64,000 nt of DNA from Sinorhizobium meliloti 4H41 (GCF_000375585.1 NZ_AQWP01000006.1:236496-300495), one strand, 5' to 3'. Shown: positions 8,431 through 17,264, counted from the stretch's first letter. Numbers and translations are program-made. The notes: generated by a model from the letters alone, not told the origin.

Positions 8431-9441
8431 TCAGCTCGAGCGCGCCGCCACCCAGTTGTGCCAGTCTTCCTCGCTGCCGTTGAAGACGTTGAGGTCGATC
8501 CGCCCGTCGACGCCGTGGGACAGGCCCGAGCCCGAATATTGCCAGAAGATCCATTTGCGCCCGGGATAAACCTTGGACGGGTGCGCCGCGACCGAGCGCA
8601 GCCAGAAGGGATGATTGGGGAACGCGCCCTGCAGATTGTCGCGGTAGAAGTCCGGCGCGGTATAGATGATCGGGCGCTGGCCGTAGTGGCGCTCCAGCTT
8701 GTCCATGAAGACCTGCATCTTTTCCCGCACCCGTTCCGGCGACGGACGCCGCTTGCAGCTCGACTCGCCGTTCCACTCGACATCGATGACGGGCGGAAGC
8801 GCGGTCGGATCCCGGGGCACGTTGCGGATGAACCAGTCCGCCTGCTCGCCGGCCGTGCGGCACCAATAGAAGAAGTGGTAGGCGCCGCGTTTGAGCCCGG
8901 CCTCGTCGGCCCGGCGCCAGTTCTTCTTGAACATGGGATCGAGGTGATCGCCGCCGTCGGTCGCCTTGATATAGGCGAAGTTGGCGCCTTGCGTGCGCAG
9001 CTTCGCCCAGTTGATTTCGCCCTGCCAGCGCGAAACGTCGACGCCGTGAACGGCGAGTTTGCGCGGCGACCGGGTACCGAAATTGATCGGATGGGCATCG
9101 CGGAAGCTGTGGCTGTAGACGCGCGAGCGGCCGCGCGGCTCGCGCGCGGGATTTTCAGGAGCGAGCATCGCAATGGGTCGAACGGCCGGAACCGGCATGC
9201 CCACCGTCCTTTCCGCCGGCATGAAGGCCTGCGGCTCGGGAACGGTTCCCGCCCAGGCGAGCGCCTCCGGCTGAGGCGCCGCTTGCGCAGGAGCGGCACT
9301 GACCTCCGCCGAAGGAACCGGACTTGCCGGACGGACGACGGAGCTCGTCGTCTCACGCGAGGGCCTGCTCCCCCCGAAGCCGCAACTCGTTAGAGCCAGG
9401 CAGGTTATGACGATCGCTGAGACAGCCGAAAAAGGACGCAT
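8431..9441 (-). CDS. GH25 lysozyme-like lipoprotein
   Basis: The N-terminus 'MRPFSAVSAIVITCLALTSC' is a lipoprotein signal with an LTSC lipobox, so the mature protein should be anchored in the outer membrane or periplasm. After an Ala/Pro-rich linker (to about residue 120) comes a glycoside hydrolase 25 domain with 'GVDVSRWQGEINW', 'FAYIKATDGG', 'KRGAYHFFYW' and 'PVIDVEWNG', which carry the Asp/Glu catalytic set of Chalaropsis-type muramidases. It is expected to cut peptidoglycan between MurNAc and GlcNAc. The ATG at 9441 is chosen because it starts the signal peptide; a TTG at 9462 is in frame. The gene precedes the GNAT gene by 10 bp. Confidence 0.87.
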   Translation of the reverse strand: MRPFSAVSAIVITCLALTSCGFGGSRPSRETTSSVVRPASPVPSAEVSAAPAQAAPQPEALAWAGTVPEPQAFMPAERTVGMPVPAVRPIAMLAPENPAREPRGRSRVYSHSFRDAHPINFGTRSPRKLAVHGVDVSRWQGEINWAKLRTQGANFAYIKATDGGDHLDPMFKKNWRRADEAGLKRGAYHFFYWCRTAGEQADWFIRNVPRDPTALPPVIDVEWNGESSCKRRPSPERVREKMQVFMDKLERHYGQRPIIYTAPDFYRDNLQGAFPNHPFWLRSVAAHPSKVYPGRKWIFWQYSGSGLSHGVDGRIDLNVFNGSEEDWHNWVAARSS

Positions 9442-9575
9442 GAGGACCCGCACGCAATACAAAAGCCGACGGCAACCGCGCCGTCAGGACCCACTGACGA
9501 GACTTGCTAAAGGGAAATTACCAAGAAAGATTGAATCCAATCTTTACGCGGGCAGAGTTGCGAGCGATTTCGCCC

Positions 9576-10706
9576 TCAGCGAAAACTCGCAAGAAACAGC
9601 CGGTTGAGATCTTCGACCACGAGCCTGGGCCTTTCCCGGTTCCGCAGCCCCTCGTTCAGGCGGTCCGAGCCCGCCTGCTGGAAGGTCATGTAGCCGTCGT
9701 GGCGTGGCCGGAGCCAGGCGCCTTCGAGCGTCGCCCGCGTCGCGCGGTAAAAATCATGGGTCGCCGCATTGACCGTATCGTCCTGCCAGGCGTCCCCGTG
9801 TCCGGGCTGGCCGCCGGATGCCGCATAGAGGCCGCGCTGCACGCCGGCGCCCGCAACCCCATAGGCGAAATCGATCGCCTGTTCCGGCGCCTGCGAAAAG
9901 GCCGAGACGGCTATGCCCGTCCCGCCGAGCGCCGAGCCGACCGGCCCGGCGGCGCCGACGGTCGGGAAATCGCCGAAGCGGACGAGCGCCGGGCGAAAGC
10001 CGGTAAGGGAATAGCTGACATAGCCGTAGATAAGCGGCGCGCAGACGGCGGGCGAGGCCTCGGCCGCCATGACCTCGAGCACCGCGATCGGGTCCATTCC
10101 GAAGCATGCGGGGTCGATGAGTGCCGAGATTTCCTGCAGCAGCTCGACCGCCATGGCGCCGGTTTCGGCGTCGACGAGATCGCCCTTACCGGCGCTGCGG
10201 CAGGGACGGCCGAGATTGCCGCAGAGCGTGTAAAAACTCATCAGCGAATGCGGCGGCCTGAGCGGCAGGAGGACGCCGCCGCTGCGCGCGAGCGCGAGCA
10301 TATCCCGCCAGGTCTGAAGGCGATCCGTGCGATCCGGCCGCCAGGCCTGGACCTGGGTCGCCGCGTCGATCGGAAAGGCCCATTGCCGTTCGTTCCACGC
10401 GTAGCTCCGATAGGACGGGCCGACGCTTGCCGCCGAGAGCGCCTGCCGCTCCGCCTCGCGGCCCGGCACGTCCAGGGGCAGCAGGCAATTCTCGCCGGTG
10501 ATCTGCCCCACATGCGGATGGTCGATGACGATCAGGTCATAGTTCCTTGCCAGGGTCTCCACCGGAAAGGTTTCGAAATCCTGCAGCGACCGCTTCTCCC
10601 ACCGGATCTCGACGCCCGTCTTTTCCTGCCAGGATTGCGAGCAGGCCACCATCGGATCATAGCCGCGCGGGTGATTCCAGGTCATTCCCTTGAGGACGAC
10701 GCTCAT
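9576..10706 (-). CDS. Solute-binding-protein-fold protein without signal peptide
   Basis: The 376-residue protein resembles family-1 extracellular solute-binding proteins: 'WQEKTGVEIRWEKR' is the usual early region, 'YDLIVIDHPHVGQI' the first crossing, and 'GGTGIAVSAFSQAPEQAIDFAYGV' in part the late Gly-rich and helical region. It starts 'MSVVLKGMTWNHPRGYDP', with no hydrophobic leader and no upstream in-frame extension, because its ATG overlaps the CoA-transferase stop by 4 bp. It should therefore be cytoplasmic, which is unusual for this fold. No permease or ATPase gene is near. A role as a ligand-binding or enzyme-associated partner of the CoA transferase is possible but unproven. Confidence 0.8.
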   Translation of the reverse strand: MSVVLKGMTWNHPRGYDPMVACSQSWQEKTGVEIRWEKRSLQDFETFPVETLARNYDLIVIDHPHVGQITGENCLLPLDVPGREAERQALSAASVGPSYRSYAWNERQWAFPIDAATQVQAWRPDRTDRLQTWRDMLALARSGGVLLPLRPPHSLMSFYTLCGNLGRPCRSAGKGDLVDAETGAMAVELLQEISALIDPACFGMDPIAVLEVMAAEASPAVCAPLIYGYVSYSLTGFRPALVRFGDFPTVGAAGPVGSALGGTGIAVSAFSQAPEQAIDFAYGVAGAGVQRGLYAASGGQPGHGDAWQDDTVNAATHDFYRATRATLEGAWLRPRHDGYMTFQQAGSDRLNEGLRNRERPRLVVEDLNRLFLASFR

Positions 10707-11863
10707 AGGCCGAACTCCTCCCTGATCGAGCGGCCATGCTCACCGATCCGCGGGGCGGCGCGCTCGACGCGCGGGCGGCGGCCGTTGATCCTCAGCGGCG
10801 AGCGCGTGGTGGTGATCGATACGTCGTCTTCGCGCATCACCGTCTGCAGCATGTCGAGCACCAGGAAACCTTCGCTTTCCAGAAGCTCGTTCCAGTCGAG
10901 CACGCGCGCGCACCAGATGTCGGCCGGCTCCAGCACGGCCAGCCATTCGTCGACGGTGCTGAGCGCGATGCGGTCAGCAATCAGCGCCTTGATGCGGTCG
11001 CGCTCGGTGAACCACGAGGACGGGTCGTCGCGATAGGGGGCGAGTTCGTCGATCTGAAGCAAATCCGCAAGCTTCGGGATCGGCGTCATGGCGATCGCAA
11101 GATAGCCGTCGCTCGCCGCATAAACGCCGTAGGGTGCGGCGAGATAAGCATGGGCGCTCCGGAATGCCGACCGCTTCGGCAGACGGCCGCCGTCATTGAG
11201 ATGCGTGGTCAATACCTCGAACTGGAAATCGACAAGCGCCTCCAGGAGGCTCGTTTCGACGAGGCTTCCCTTGCCGGAAATACCGCGCCGCACCAGCGCC
11301 GCGAGAATTCCTTGAGCGGCGGCGGCGCCGGCCAGCATGTCGCCGATGGCGAGCCCGAAGGGAACCGGCCCCTGCCCTTCGTCGCCGTTCAGCCACATGA
11401 CGCCCGAGCGCGCCTGCGCCAGCAGATCCTGGCCGGGACGCTTCACCCAGGGGCCCTCCTCGCCATAACCGCTGATCGAGGCATAGACGATGCGCGGATT
11501 GATAGCCCTGACGGCCTCATAGTCCAGCCCCAGCCTTTCGATGACGCCCGGCCGGAAGTTCTGGATCACGACGTCGGCCCGCGCGAGAAGCCGCTTCAGT
11601 GCGGCAAGATCGGCCTCGTTCTTGAGGTCTATCGCAAGGCTTTCCTTGGCGCGGTTGATCGCGTGGAAAATGGTCGAGTCGCCGCCGATTTCCGTGTCGC
11701 TCAGATAAAGCCGGCGGGAAAGATCGCCGCCATCTGGCCGCTCGATCTTGATCACCCGCGCCCCGAGATCCATCAGCCGCAGCGAACAATAGGGGCCGGA
11801 AAGAAACTGGCTCATGTCGACGACCACCAGGCCGGAAAGCGGCAGTTCGGATTCTGTTGTCAT
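10703..11863 (-). CDS. CaiB/BaiF family CoA transferase
   Basis: This class III CoA transferase has 386 residues, near the usual family length of about 400. The opening 'LSGLVVVDMSQFLSGPYCS', 'ARVIKIERPDGGD' and 'VVIQNFRPGVIERLG' are family blocks. 'RPGQDLLAQARSG' contains the Asp that forms the acyl-anhydride intermediate. Enzymes of this type move CoA between carboxylic acids in catabolism of small organic acids. It is translationally coupled to the signal-less binding protein downstream, an arrangement that suggests the two proteins work on the same acid. The acid is not predictable. Confidence 0.9.
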   Translation of the reverse strand: MTTESELPLSGLVVVDMSQFLSGPYCSLRLMDLGARVIKIERPDGGDLSRRLYLSDTEIGGDSTIFHAINRAKESLAIDLKNEADLAALKRLLARADVVIQNFRPGVIERLGLDYEAVRAINPRIVYASISGYGEEGPWVKRPGQDLLAQARSGVMWLNGDEGQGPVPFGLAIGDMLAGAAAAQGILAALVRRGISGKGSLVETSLLEALVDFQFEVLTTHLNDGGRLPKRSAFRSAHAYLAAPYGVYAASDGYLAIAMTPIPKLADLLQIDELAPYRDDPSSWFTERDRIKALIADRIALSTVDEWLAVLEPADIWCARVLDWNELLESEGFLVLDMLQTVMREDDVSITTTRSPLRINGRRPRVERAAPRIGEHGRSIREEFGL

Positions 11864-12189
11864 GCGTGGTTACTCTTCCCTCATGCAGCGGCAACGCGAT
11901 GCGGATGACTGTCGGACAAAAATAGTGTCTTCTTATTTGAATACTTAATTCAAATATAGGTGTCCTGACAAGCTGCAAAAGGGACGACGTCCGATGCATG
12001 GCGCAGCTGACTGCCGGAATGAAGCAACGAAAGCACTGGCGATACCTGCCGGATTGGAGACGCGCTGGCGCCATCGAGAGGCGCTCGGAATGCCGCGCAT
12101 GCGCATCACGCTACAGGCCCCACCGGCTCCGCGGCATTTCCTGCAACAAGTTTCTGTCCAAGATGGCATCTGGCCAGAACAAGCCCAAT
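11864..12189. other. Intergenic region, nothing recognised
   Basis: This 0.3-kb stretch upstream of the CoA-transferase gene contains an AT-rich patch near 11920-11960 that probably holds the promoter of the CoA-transferase operon. No gene, RNA or repeat could be recognised in the rest. Confidence 0.4.
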
Positions 12190-12690
12190 GGGACGCAGAC
12201 CCGTCCAGCATCGACTGAACCGGAGAGGTTGGGTGTCGCAAGACCTGGAAAGTCCCTGCCGGCTGCGGCCGCAGGATTTCGTGTTCGCGGAAAAGTCCGT
12301 CGAGCCAGACCACGCGTTGATCGCAGGTGAGTACCCAGCTGGCGGGCGTGGTACGGCGCGAGATCGGCATTCGGCTCCATCGTCAGGATGGTATATGTCT
12401 CCGGCCAGGCCGGGTCGCCGGCCGCCAAATCCCCGCGAAATAGAACCAGTCACCAATGGTGAGCGAGAAGCTGAAGTTCCTGTGGCGAAACTCGGACGCG
12501 CCAGGCAGCGGCGGGCGGGGAACGTCCGGGGCTTCCGATCGGACGACGTTCACGGCGCCCGCCAACGTCGCGCGGACGCAGGCCCCACGGCCGCCCCACC
12601 ATCTCCACTTCGCCATCATGGCGCCTCATGATGACGCAGCGGGCGTCGGACTGGCAACCTTCGCGCGCGTCACATACCAGGAACACGATT
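12190..12690 (-). pseudogene. Decayed SRAP (SOS response-associated peptidase) gene
   Basis: Pieces of an SRAP protein are spread over all three minus-strand frames in the correct order: 'VEMVGRPWGLRP' (near 12610), 'GDWFYFAGIWRPATRP' (near 12440), 'YTILTMEPNADLAPYH' (near 12370) and 'VVWLDGLFREHEILRPQPAG' (near 12290). They align with the intact SRAP at 12722-13309, for example 'FCIAGIWRN', 'FTMLTMAPGPDIATYHDRQ' and 'SLIKPLPVGT'. At least three frameshifts separate the pieces, and no single frame is longer than about 115 codons. It lies head to head with the intact gene. This is clearly a pseudogene; the exact ends are approximate. Confidence 0.75.
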
Positions 12691-12721
12691 CCGAGACAAT
12701 CGGACCTGAGACGGAGGATGC

Positions 12722-13309
12722 ATGTGCAATGATTATCGGCTGATGACGGATGTCGCCTCCATCGTCGAGGACTTTGCCGAGCTCAAGATCAAGATCCGTT
12801 TCGGTGAAGGCACCCCGAATCTCGAAGCCCGTGAGGACATCAAGATCACCGATGTTGGGCCGATCGTCAGGGCGATCGACGGAGTGCCGGATGAGGCCGA
12901 GCTCGTACAGCGACGCTGGAGTTGGCCGGGGCCGAACAAGCGGCCGGTGTATAACTTCCGATCAGAGGGACGGGAGTTCAACTCCCGCTGCCTAATTCTT
13001 GCCGACGGCTTTTACGAGTTCACCGACCCGAAGGATCCGAGCAAGAAGCGCAAGGACAAGTGGCTGTTCACCAAGAAGGACGAGCCGATCTTCTGCATCG
13101 CCGGCATCTGGCGCAACACGCCCGAGGTCGGGCAAGCCTTCACCATGCTGACGATGGCGCCGGGGCCCGACATCGCTACGTATCACGATCGACAGATCGT
13201 GATCCTTGAGCGCAATGCATGGACTGACTGGCTGAACCCGAGCGTTTCTGCGAAGTCGCTGATCAAACCCCTTCCGGTAGGCACGCTATCGGTAGAGCAC
13301 GTTGGCTAG
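12722..13309 (+). CDS. SRAP / YedK-type SOS response-associated peptidase
   Basis: The 195-residue protein starts 'MCNDYR', giving the N-terminal Cys2 that, after Met removal, forms the thiazolidine crosslink with abasic sites in single-stranded DNA in the HMCES/YedK family. Other family residues are the Asn of 'PVYNFRSEGREF', the Glu of 'LADGFYEFTD' and the His of 'TYHDRQIVIL'. It is expected to shield abasic sites at replication forks. Most members begin MCGRY; the MCNDYR form belongs to a rhizobial variant. The DNA just upstream holds a decayed copy on the other strand, so this one may be a replacement paralogue. Confidence 0.9.
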   Translation: MCNDYRLMTDVASIVEDFAELKIKIRFGEGTPNLEAREDIKITDVGPIVRAIDGVPDEAELVQRRWSWPGPNKRPVYNFRSEGREFNSRCLILADGFYEFTDPKDPSKKRKDKWLFTKKDEPIFCIAGIWRNTPEVGQAFTMLTMAPGPDIATYHDRQIVILERNAWTDWLNPSVSAKSLIKPLPVGTLSVEHVG

Positions 13310-13497
13310 AGTCTGCTCGATTCGCGATGTGTTCACGGGCTTCAAAGTAGCTTGAGCTTTGTCGCCTGCGCCTGCGTGTCGGCATTCAGCGTCCTGCGAG
13401 CATCATTCATGTGGAAGTTCGCGTAGGTTCGTGTACTCGATGGTGGTGATTGCTCTGCGTGTCCAACGTTCCTGCCATTAGTCGTTTGTGGTGAACC

Positions 13498-13872
13498 TCA
13501 GCCGTGGCGAGTTTCTCGCGTTTCATGCTCTTCATCTTGGCTCGGATATACACTTCCGACCGCTGCAAATGGTGTTTCACCGGCCGGGTGCCAAGCGAAT
13601 TCCTCGGGCTCCAATGCAGCCAACTTCACAATGCTGCCCTCCAATGCCGTTCGTATTCCATAGTAAGTGATGACGTCTGTCGCGACGACCCGCATCAGAA
13701 TCCCTCTACCGACAGCTCTCACAACGGCCTCGCCATCGATGAACTTGAAAGTCTTTTCCATTCCGTTGTCCACGATTGAGACGCAAAATTCGGCAAACCG
13801 TTGGGAGACAGTCTCGACGAGGTTCCTTGAACCGGGGACGGAGACACAGCACTCTGAGAGGCGGTCATACAT
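13498..13872 (-). CDS. Small protein, DUF2218-like
   Basis: This is a 124-residue soluble protein with no signal peptide. The ATG at 13872 has a strong AGGAG ribosome-binding site 6 bp upstream; a longer frame to 13920 exists but lacks one. The pattern (an N-terminal Arg-Phe-rich helix, an F-x-DGEAVVRA strand, 'ILMRVVATDVITYYGIRTAL' helix and a closing 'EEFAWHP') resembles the small DUF2218 family, but the match is weak and by eye. It begins 52 bp after the alpha-oxoamine synthase gene on the same strand and is probably the second gene of that operon. Function unknown. Confidence 0.6.
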   Translation of the reverse strand: MYDRLSECCVSVPGSRNLVETVSQRFAEFCVSIVDNGMEKTFKFIDGEAVVRAVGRGILMRVVATDVITYYGIRTALEGSIVKLAALEPEEFAWHPAGETPFAAVGSVYPSQDEEHETRETRHG

Positions 13873-13924
13873 GTTCGCTCCTGTAAGATTCAATGTTGGC
13901 GTGGCCTTGGTGCAGCGCACGCTC

Positions 13925-15169
13925 TTATCTGTTCGTCAGCACGTCTTGGATCGCGGTGCCCACCGCCCGGATGTCGTCTTCAGAGTGTCCGGCCGTGGGG
14001 CAAAGCCGCAACCCTGCCCTTCCCCGTGCAACCGTGGGAAAGAAGATCGCCGACGTATAGAAACCGCGGTCGAGCAAAGCTCTTGCGGCTTCGATGGCCG
14101 TCATCTCGTCGCCTATCTCGACCGTTCGTATCGGCAAGGGTGAGCCTTGCTGGTCTGTGGGAACGAGGCTGTCGAACAAGGCGATTCTGCTTCGAAGTCC
14201 CTGTTGTAGCTCCGTGAGTTCTTGCGTTAGGTGCAGTTGCTGCGACGCGCGCGCCGCGCCGATTGCCGCGACATTCAGCGACGCCGAAAACGCATGAGCG
14301 ACCGCGAATCTTCGAAACAGTTCCTCTTGCCGCGCCGTTCCAAGCATGATCAAGGCTCCTGAGGCGCCGAAGCCCTTTCCGAGCGAAGCCGCAACTATCG
14401 TCCGCTCCCCCAGGTGCCCGCTCATTTGCGATCTGGCAAAGCCTTCCCCGTGCTTTCCGAAGATCGATATGCCATGTGCGTCATCTATATAGAGGAAGAG
14501 GCCATAGCGGTCCTGCAGGCGCCTTAGGTCCTCGATGTCGGCGCTTCCGCCCATCGAATAGACGCCGTCGCAAACGAAGGCGACGGATTCGTTCGCGCGG
14601 CAGAGCATTTCGAGCGCGTCGAGATCGTTGTGAGCAATGGTCTCGACGCGAGTTTCGGCGGCAATGGTTCCCTTGTGAAAGGCAAGCGTCGCGTGGGCGA
14701 AGCGATCGAACACCATCAGCGGCTTAACGCCACCCGTGAGATGCCCGGAAGCAATCAGCGGCAACGCGCTCATGTTGGCTGCGAGCACTGTGGTATAAGT
14801 AATCACCCGCGCATCGAACAACTCCGACAGCGCCGCCTCCAAGTCACCGAGAATCGAGAAATTGAGACGCGTCCTTGCGCATGACCAATGAAGCGCGCCG
14901 TAATCTTTCAGTGCGTCGATGGCACCTGCAACGACCTGCGGATGGTTGTCCAAGCCGAGATAGGAGCAACGCACGAAGTCGACGACCCGACGTCCCCGGT
15001 CATGGGTTAGTGCCACGGCGCGATTCTCCAGAGGTCGCCCGTAAATCGCCATCAAGCCCTGAAAATGCGCGGCATCGAAATGGCTTTGGGCGTACTGGAT
15101 TAAGCTGGCGGTGTTCCTTTGGGCACCCTTGCCAGAAATACTTCCCTGCCCTGGCGCTTTTTCTTCCAT
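13925..15169 (-). CDS. Alpha-oxoamine synthase family PLP enzyme
   Basis: The 414-residue fold-type I PLP enzyme is of the alpha-oxoamine synthase group (BioF, Kbl, HemA, serine palmitoyltransferase, CqsA/LqsA). Seen motifs are 'SYLGLDNHPQV', 'CARTRLNFSILGDLEAAL' (modified Gly-Thr-x-x-x-H-x-x-LE region), 'LYIDDAHGISIFG' (Asp that binds the pyridine nitrogen) and 'ASLGKGFGASGALIMLG' (PLP Lys). These enzymes condense an amino acid with an acyl-CoA to an alpha-aminoketone. No biotin, heme, threonine or sphingolipid genes are nearby. The neighbours are a small DUF2218-like protein and a pseudo-receiver regulator, so a dedicated alpha-aminoketone, perhaps a signal or metabolite precursor, is a reasonable guess. 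Confidence 0.85.
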   Translation of the reverse strand: MEEKAPGQGSISGKGAQRNTASLIQYAQSHFDAAHFQGLMAIYGRPLENRAVALTHDRGRRVVDFVRCSYLGLDNHPQVVAGAIDALKDYGALHWSCARTRLNFSILGDLEAALSELFDARVITYTTVLAANMSALPLIASGHLTGGVKPLMVFDRFAHATLAFHKGTIAAETRVETIAHNDLDALEMLCRANESVAFVCDGVYSMGGSADIEDLRRLQDRYGLFLYIDDAHGISIFGKHGEGFARSQMSGHLGERTIVAASLGKGFGASGALIMLGTARQEELFRRFAVAHAFSASLNVAAIGAARASQQLHLTQELTELQQGLRSRIALFDSLVPTDQQGSPLPIRTVEIGDEMTAIEAARALLDRGFYTSAIFFPTVARGRAGLRLCPTAGHSEDDIRAVGTAIQDVLTNR

Positions 15170-15353
15170 CCGAAAATCTCCCGATACTTGATTGGCGAAT
15201 GTACGGGAGATTTATTTGTTTAGGCGCTGAACTCAACGAAGTATTTGCGAAATATTTTCACGCTGAATTTCGCATTCGGCGTAAAATTACGGTTGAATTT
15301 TCCTTTCCCTGCACTTTTGAAAAAAATATGAGAAGTGTGAAACGTGTCCGAGC
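15170..15353 (-). promoter_or_regulatory. AT-rich promoter region of the alpha-oxoamine synthase gene
   Basis: The gap is markedly AT-richer than its surroundings. It contains GAATTT at 15265-15270 and again at 15295-15300, 30 bp apart (about three helical turns), with a related TAAAATTA between them. OmpR/PhoB-type regulators often bind such spaced direct repeats, and one is encoded immediately upstream (15354-16103). The repeat is seen; that it is an operator is speculation. Confidence 0.35.
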
Positions 15354-16103
15354 TCAATCGGAGCCATAATCAATGTCGATTGCATAGCCGGTGGCCCGTA
15401 TTGTGCGAATAAGAGGATGGCCGGTCAGGCGCTCGAGCTCCCGACGCAAGCGACCGACATGCACATCCACGGTGCGCGGCTGCACGTAGCGATTTGAAGG
15501 CCACGCCGCTTCGATCAGTTCCAGACGGCTCCGCACCCGGCCTGGTGCCTCAAGCAGGCATCGCAGCAGGTTGAATTCGATGGCACCGAATTGAACGTCT
15601 TCATCACCATATCTGACGAGACGGCGCCCAGGCTCGAGTCTTAACTCGCCAAAGGTCTCAGCGGCCTCTTCGCTAGCGGGATGTGTCGGCTGCTTATCAT
15701 TCGCACGATTGTTCGGCAGAGAACCAAGGTAAGCAAGCAGCCTCGCCGGCGAGACGGGGCGCACGAAGTTTTCGTCAACCCCCGCTTTCAACAGTGCCAG
15801 ATAGTACCGCTCATTGCCCGACGAAACGAGGGCGATAGTCGGGATACGCGAGGTTACGTCGTTAGCCTTTATGGCGGCACATGTTCTCACCGTGAGCTCT
15901 GAATCCTCTGCTGAATCCAGGATGATTGCTGTGGCCGGCCTTAGCACAGCCTGATCCACTACCTCTTCTTCGCTCACCAACATCGTCTGAAAGCCCTCCG
16001 ACGCGAGGATGTGTGCAAGCAACACGTAGAAGTTCGCATTACCAGAGCAGATCAGGACCAAGTGTTTTGTGTGCTGAGCCTTCTTGCTTTCAAGCTTTCT
16101 CAT
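15354..16103 (-). CDS. Winged-helix regulator with degenerate receiver domain (first of two)
   Basis: The protein has about 249 residues. The C-terminal 100 residues form an OmpR/PhoB-type winged helix: 'FGAIEFNLLRCLLEAPGRV', 'SRLELIEAAWP', 'RTVDVHVGRLRREL' and 'IRTIRATGYAI'. The N-terminal half has the receiver fold but lost its chemistry: the acidic pair after strand 1 is replaced in 'LVLICSGNANF', and the conserved Lys is Arg in 'NFVRPVSP'. A single Asp remains in 'AIILDSAED'. No histidine kinase is encoded nearby. Such atypical response regulators can respond to ligands or protein level instead of phosphate. I use the ATG at 16103 (GGGAAGAG upstream) rather than a GTG at 16133. It lies directly upstream of the alpha-oxoamine synthase gene. 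Confidence 0.85.
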   Translation of the reverse strand: MRKLESKKAQHTKHLVLICSGNANFYVLLAHILASEGFQTMLVSEEEVVDQAVLRPATAIILDSAEDSELTVRTCAAIKANDVTSRIPTIALVSSGNERYYLALLKAGVDENFVRPVSPARLLAYLGSLPNNRANDKQPTHPASEEAAETFGELRLEPGRRLVRYGDEDVQFGAIEFNLLRCLLEAPGRVRSRLELIEAAWPSNRYVQPRTVDVHVGRLRRELERLTGHPLIRTIRATGYAIDIDYGSD

Positions 16104-16238
16104 CGCCGTTCTCTTCCCGATGTTTGATGTCACAAAAATCGGAAATAGTATGGTCGCGGCTCCTACGTAATCCCTAGAATTTTAGAGATATTGCGCGAAA
16201 TAGCCATAAATGTGTAAACCCCACGCGCTATTCGTCCT

Positions 16239-16256
16239 ATTTTGTTGCAACATTTT
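16239..16256. promoter_or_regulatory. Copy of the GntR-type palindrome upstream of the first regulator
   Basis: The sequence ATTTTGTTGCAACATTTT contains the 10-bp perfect palindrome TGTTGCAACA (16243-16252). The left half extends exactly like the palindromes at 22340-22355 and 23115-23134. It sits about 140 bp upstream of the first regulator gene (minus strand) and about 100 bp upstream of the NT-HEPN pseudogene (plus strand). It probably belongs to the same regulon as the other two sites. Confidence 0.55.
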
Positions 16257-16348
16257 TGTTGATTTTCGATGTGAGATGGGCACTCTGTGGATGCAGCGAA
16301 CCGGGTTCGTTATTCATGCACATGACATCAGAGAAAGCGCCAGAACCG

Positions 16349-17264
16349 ATGAAGACCAGCCTCGACCATGTTCCGCTTCGAAAACAGCGCGAACTCGCGC
16401 GCATCGTCGAGGTCCTGCACAAGGAATTCGAGGACGCCCTCTATGAGGGGATGGCCGACTTCGAAAAGTTTGACCGCATTCTGAAGATCATCCTCTTCGG
16501 TTCTAATGCCCGAGGAAGATGGCTCGACGAGCCGCACACGAGGAAGGGATACAAATTGGATTACGATCTGCTGATCGTCGTCAACCACAGGAAGCTCACA
16601 GATTTCTCGACCTACTGGCACAAGGCGCAGGAGCACCTCATGCACTTGCCGGAGATCGGACGCCAGTAAGCCTCATCGTTCATTCAAGACGGGAATTGAA
16701 CACGGCACTACGATGGACAGTATTTTTTCTCCGAAATCCGCCGCGATGGCATCCTCCTCTATGAGCGGGACGACGAGCCGCTGGCCGAAACGAGACCGCG
16801 TACGTCGGCCCGCCCTGCGAATGGCGGCCGAGTATTTCGACGGCCGTATGCCGCATGCTCGGAAATTCGCGAAGGGCGCCTCGTTCTATCTGAAGGAGCG
16901 CGATCCGAAAGAGGCTGCGTTTTTGCTTCATCAATCGATCGAGCAGGCGTATTCAGCACTCTTGCTTGTCCTGACGAGCTACAGCCCTGCATCCCACAAT
17001 CTGAGGCATCTGCGCAGCCTCGCCGAGGAACGAGATCAACGACTTGCTGAGGTTTGGCCGCGCCATCAGCATCAATATCTAGCGTGGTTCAACATCTTGA
17101 ATGAGGCTTATGTCAAATCTCGGTACTCGAAGCGCTATGAAATCAGCGAAGAAGCCCTTGCCTGGCTCGTTGAAAGAGCCTGTCGGCTGATTGCCGACGT
17201 GGAAGCGATCTGCATCGAACATCTAGATCGCCTTCGAAAACAGGCAGAAGATGATCTCGACTGA
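16349..17264 (+). pseudogene. Frameshifted nucleotidyltransferase-HEPN gene
   Basis: The first part ('MKTSLDHVPLRKQRELARIV', then 'LFGSNARGRW' and 'DYDLLIVV') is an MNT-type nucleotidyltransferase domain with the GS motif and paired Asp. It stops at 16669. The continuation is in other frames: 'PVSLIVHSRRELNTALR' (frame 1, to about 16711), 'DGQYFFSEIRRDGILLYERD' (frame 2, about 16712-16770) and 'AAEYFDGRMPHARKFAKGAS' onward (frame 3, to 17264), which is the HEPN domain with 'AAFLLHQSIEQAYSALLL'. A single intact protein of about 300 residues is known in this family, so at least three indels have broken it. Such proteins act as toxin-antitoxin-like or RNA-targeting modules. Here it should be inactive, although the HEPN part is still open for about 150 codons. 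Confidence 0.75.

Noticed and set aside
8421..9356. Long minus-strand frame leading into the GNAT gene
   Set aside because: It overlaps the GH25 lipoprotein gene in another frame and is Arg-rich; only the last 156 codons are GNAT.
13925..15169. Assignment of the oxoamine synthase as BioF, Kbl or HemA
   Set aside because: No biotin, threonine or heme genes are nearby and the conserved region before the PLP Lys is unlike these. Without a phylogeny I keep only the superfamily.
16201..16235. Second dyad near GCGAAATAGC / GCGCTATTCG upstream of the first regulator
   Set aside because: Only a partial match with a gap; could be chance in this short region.
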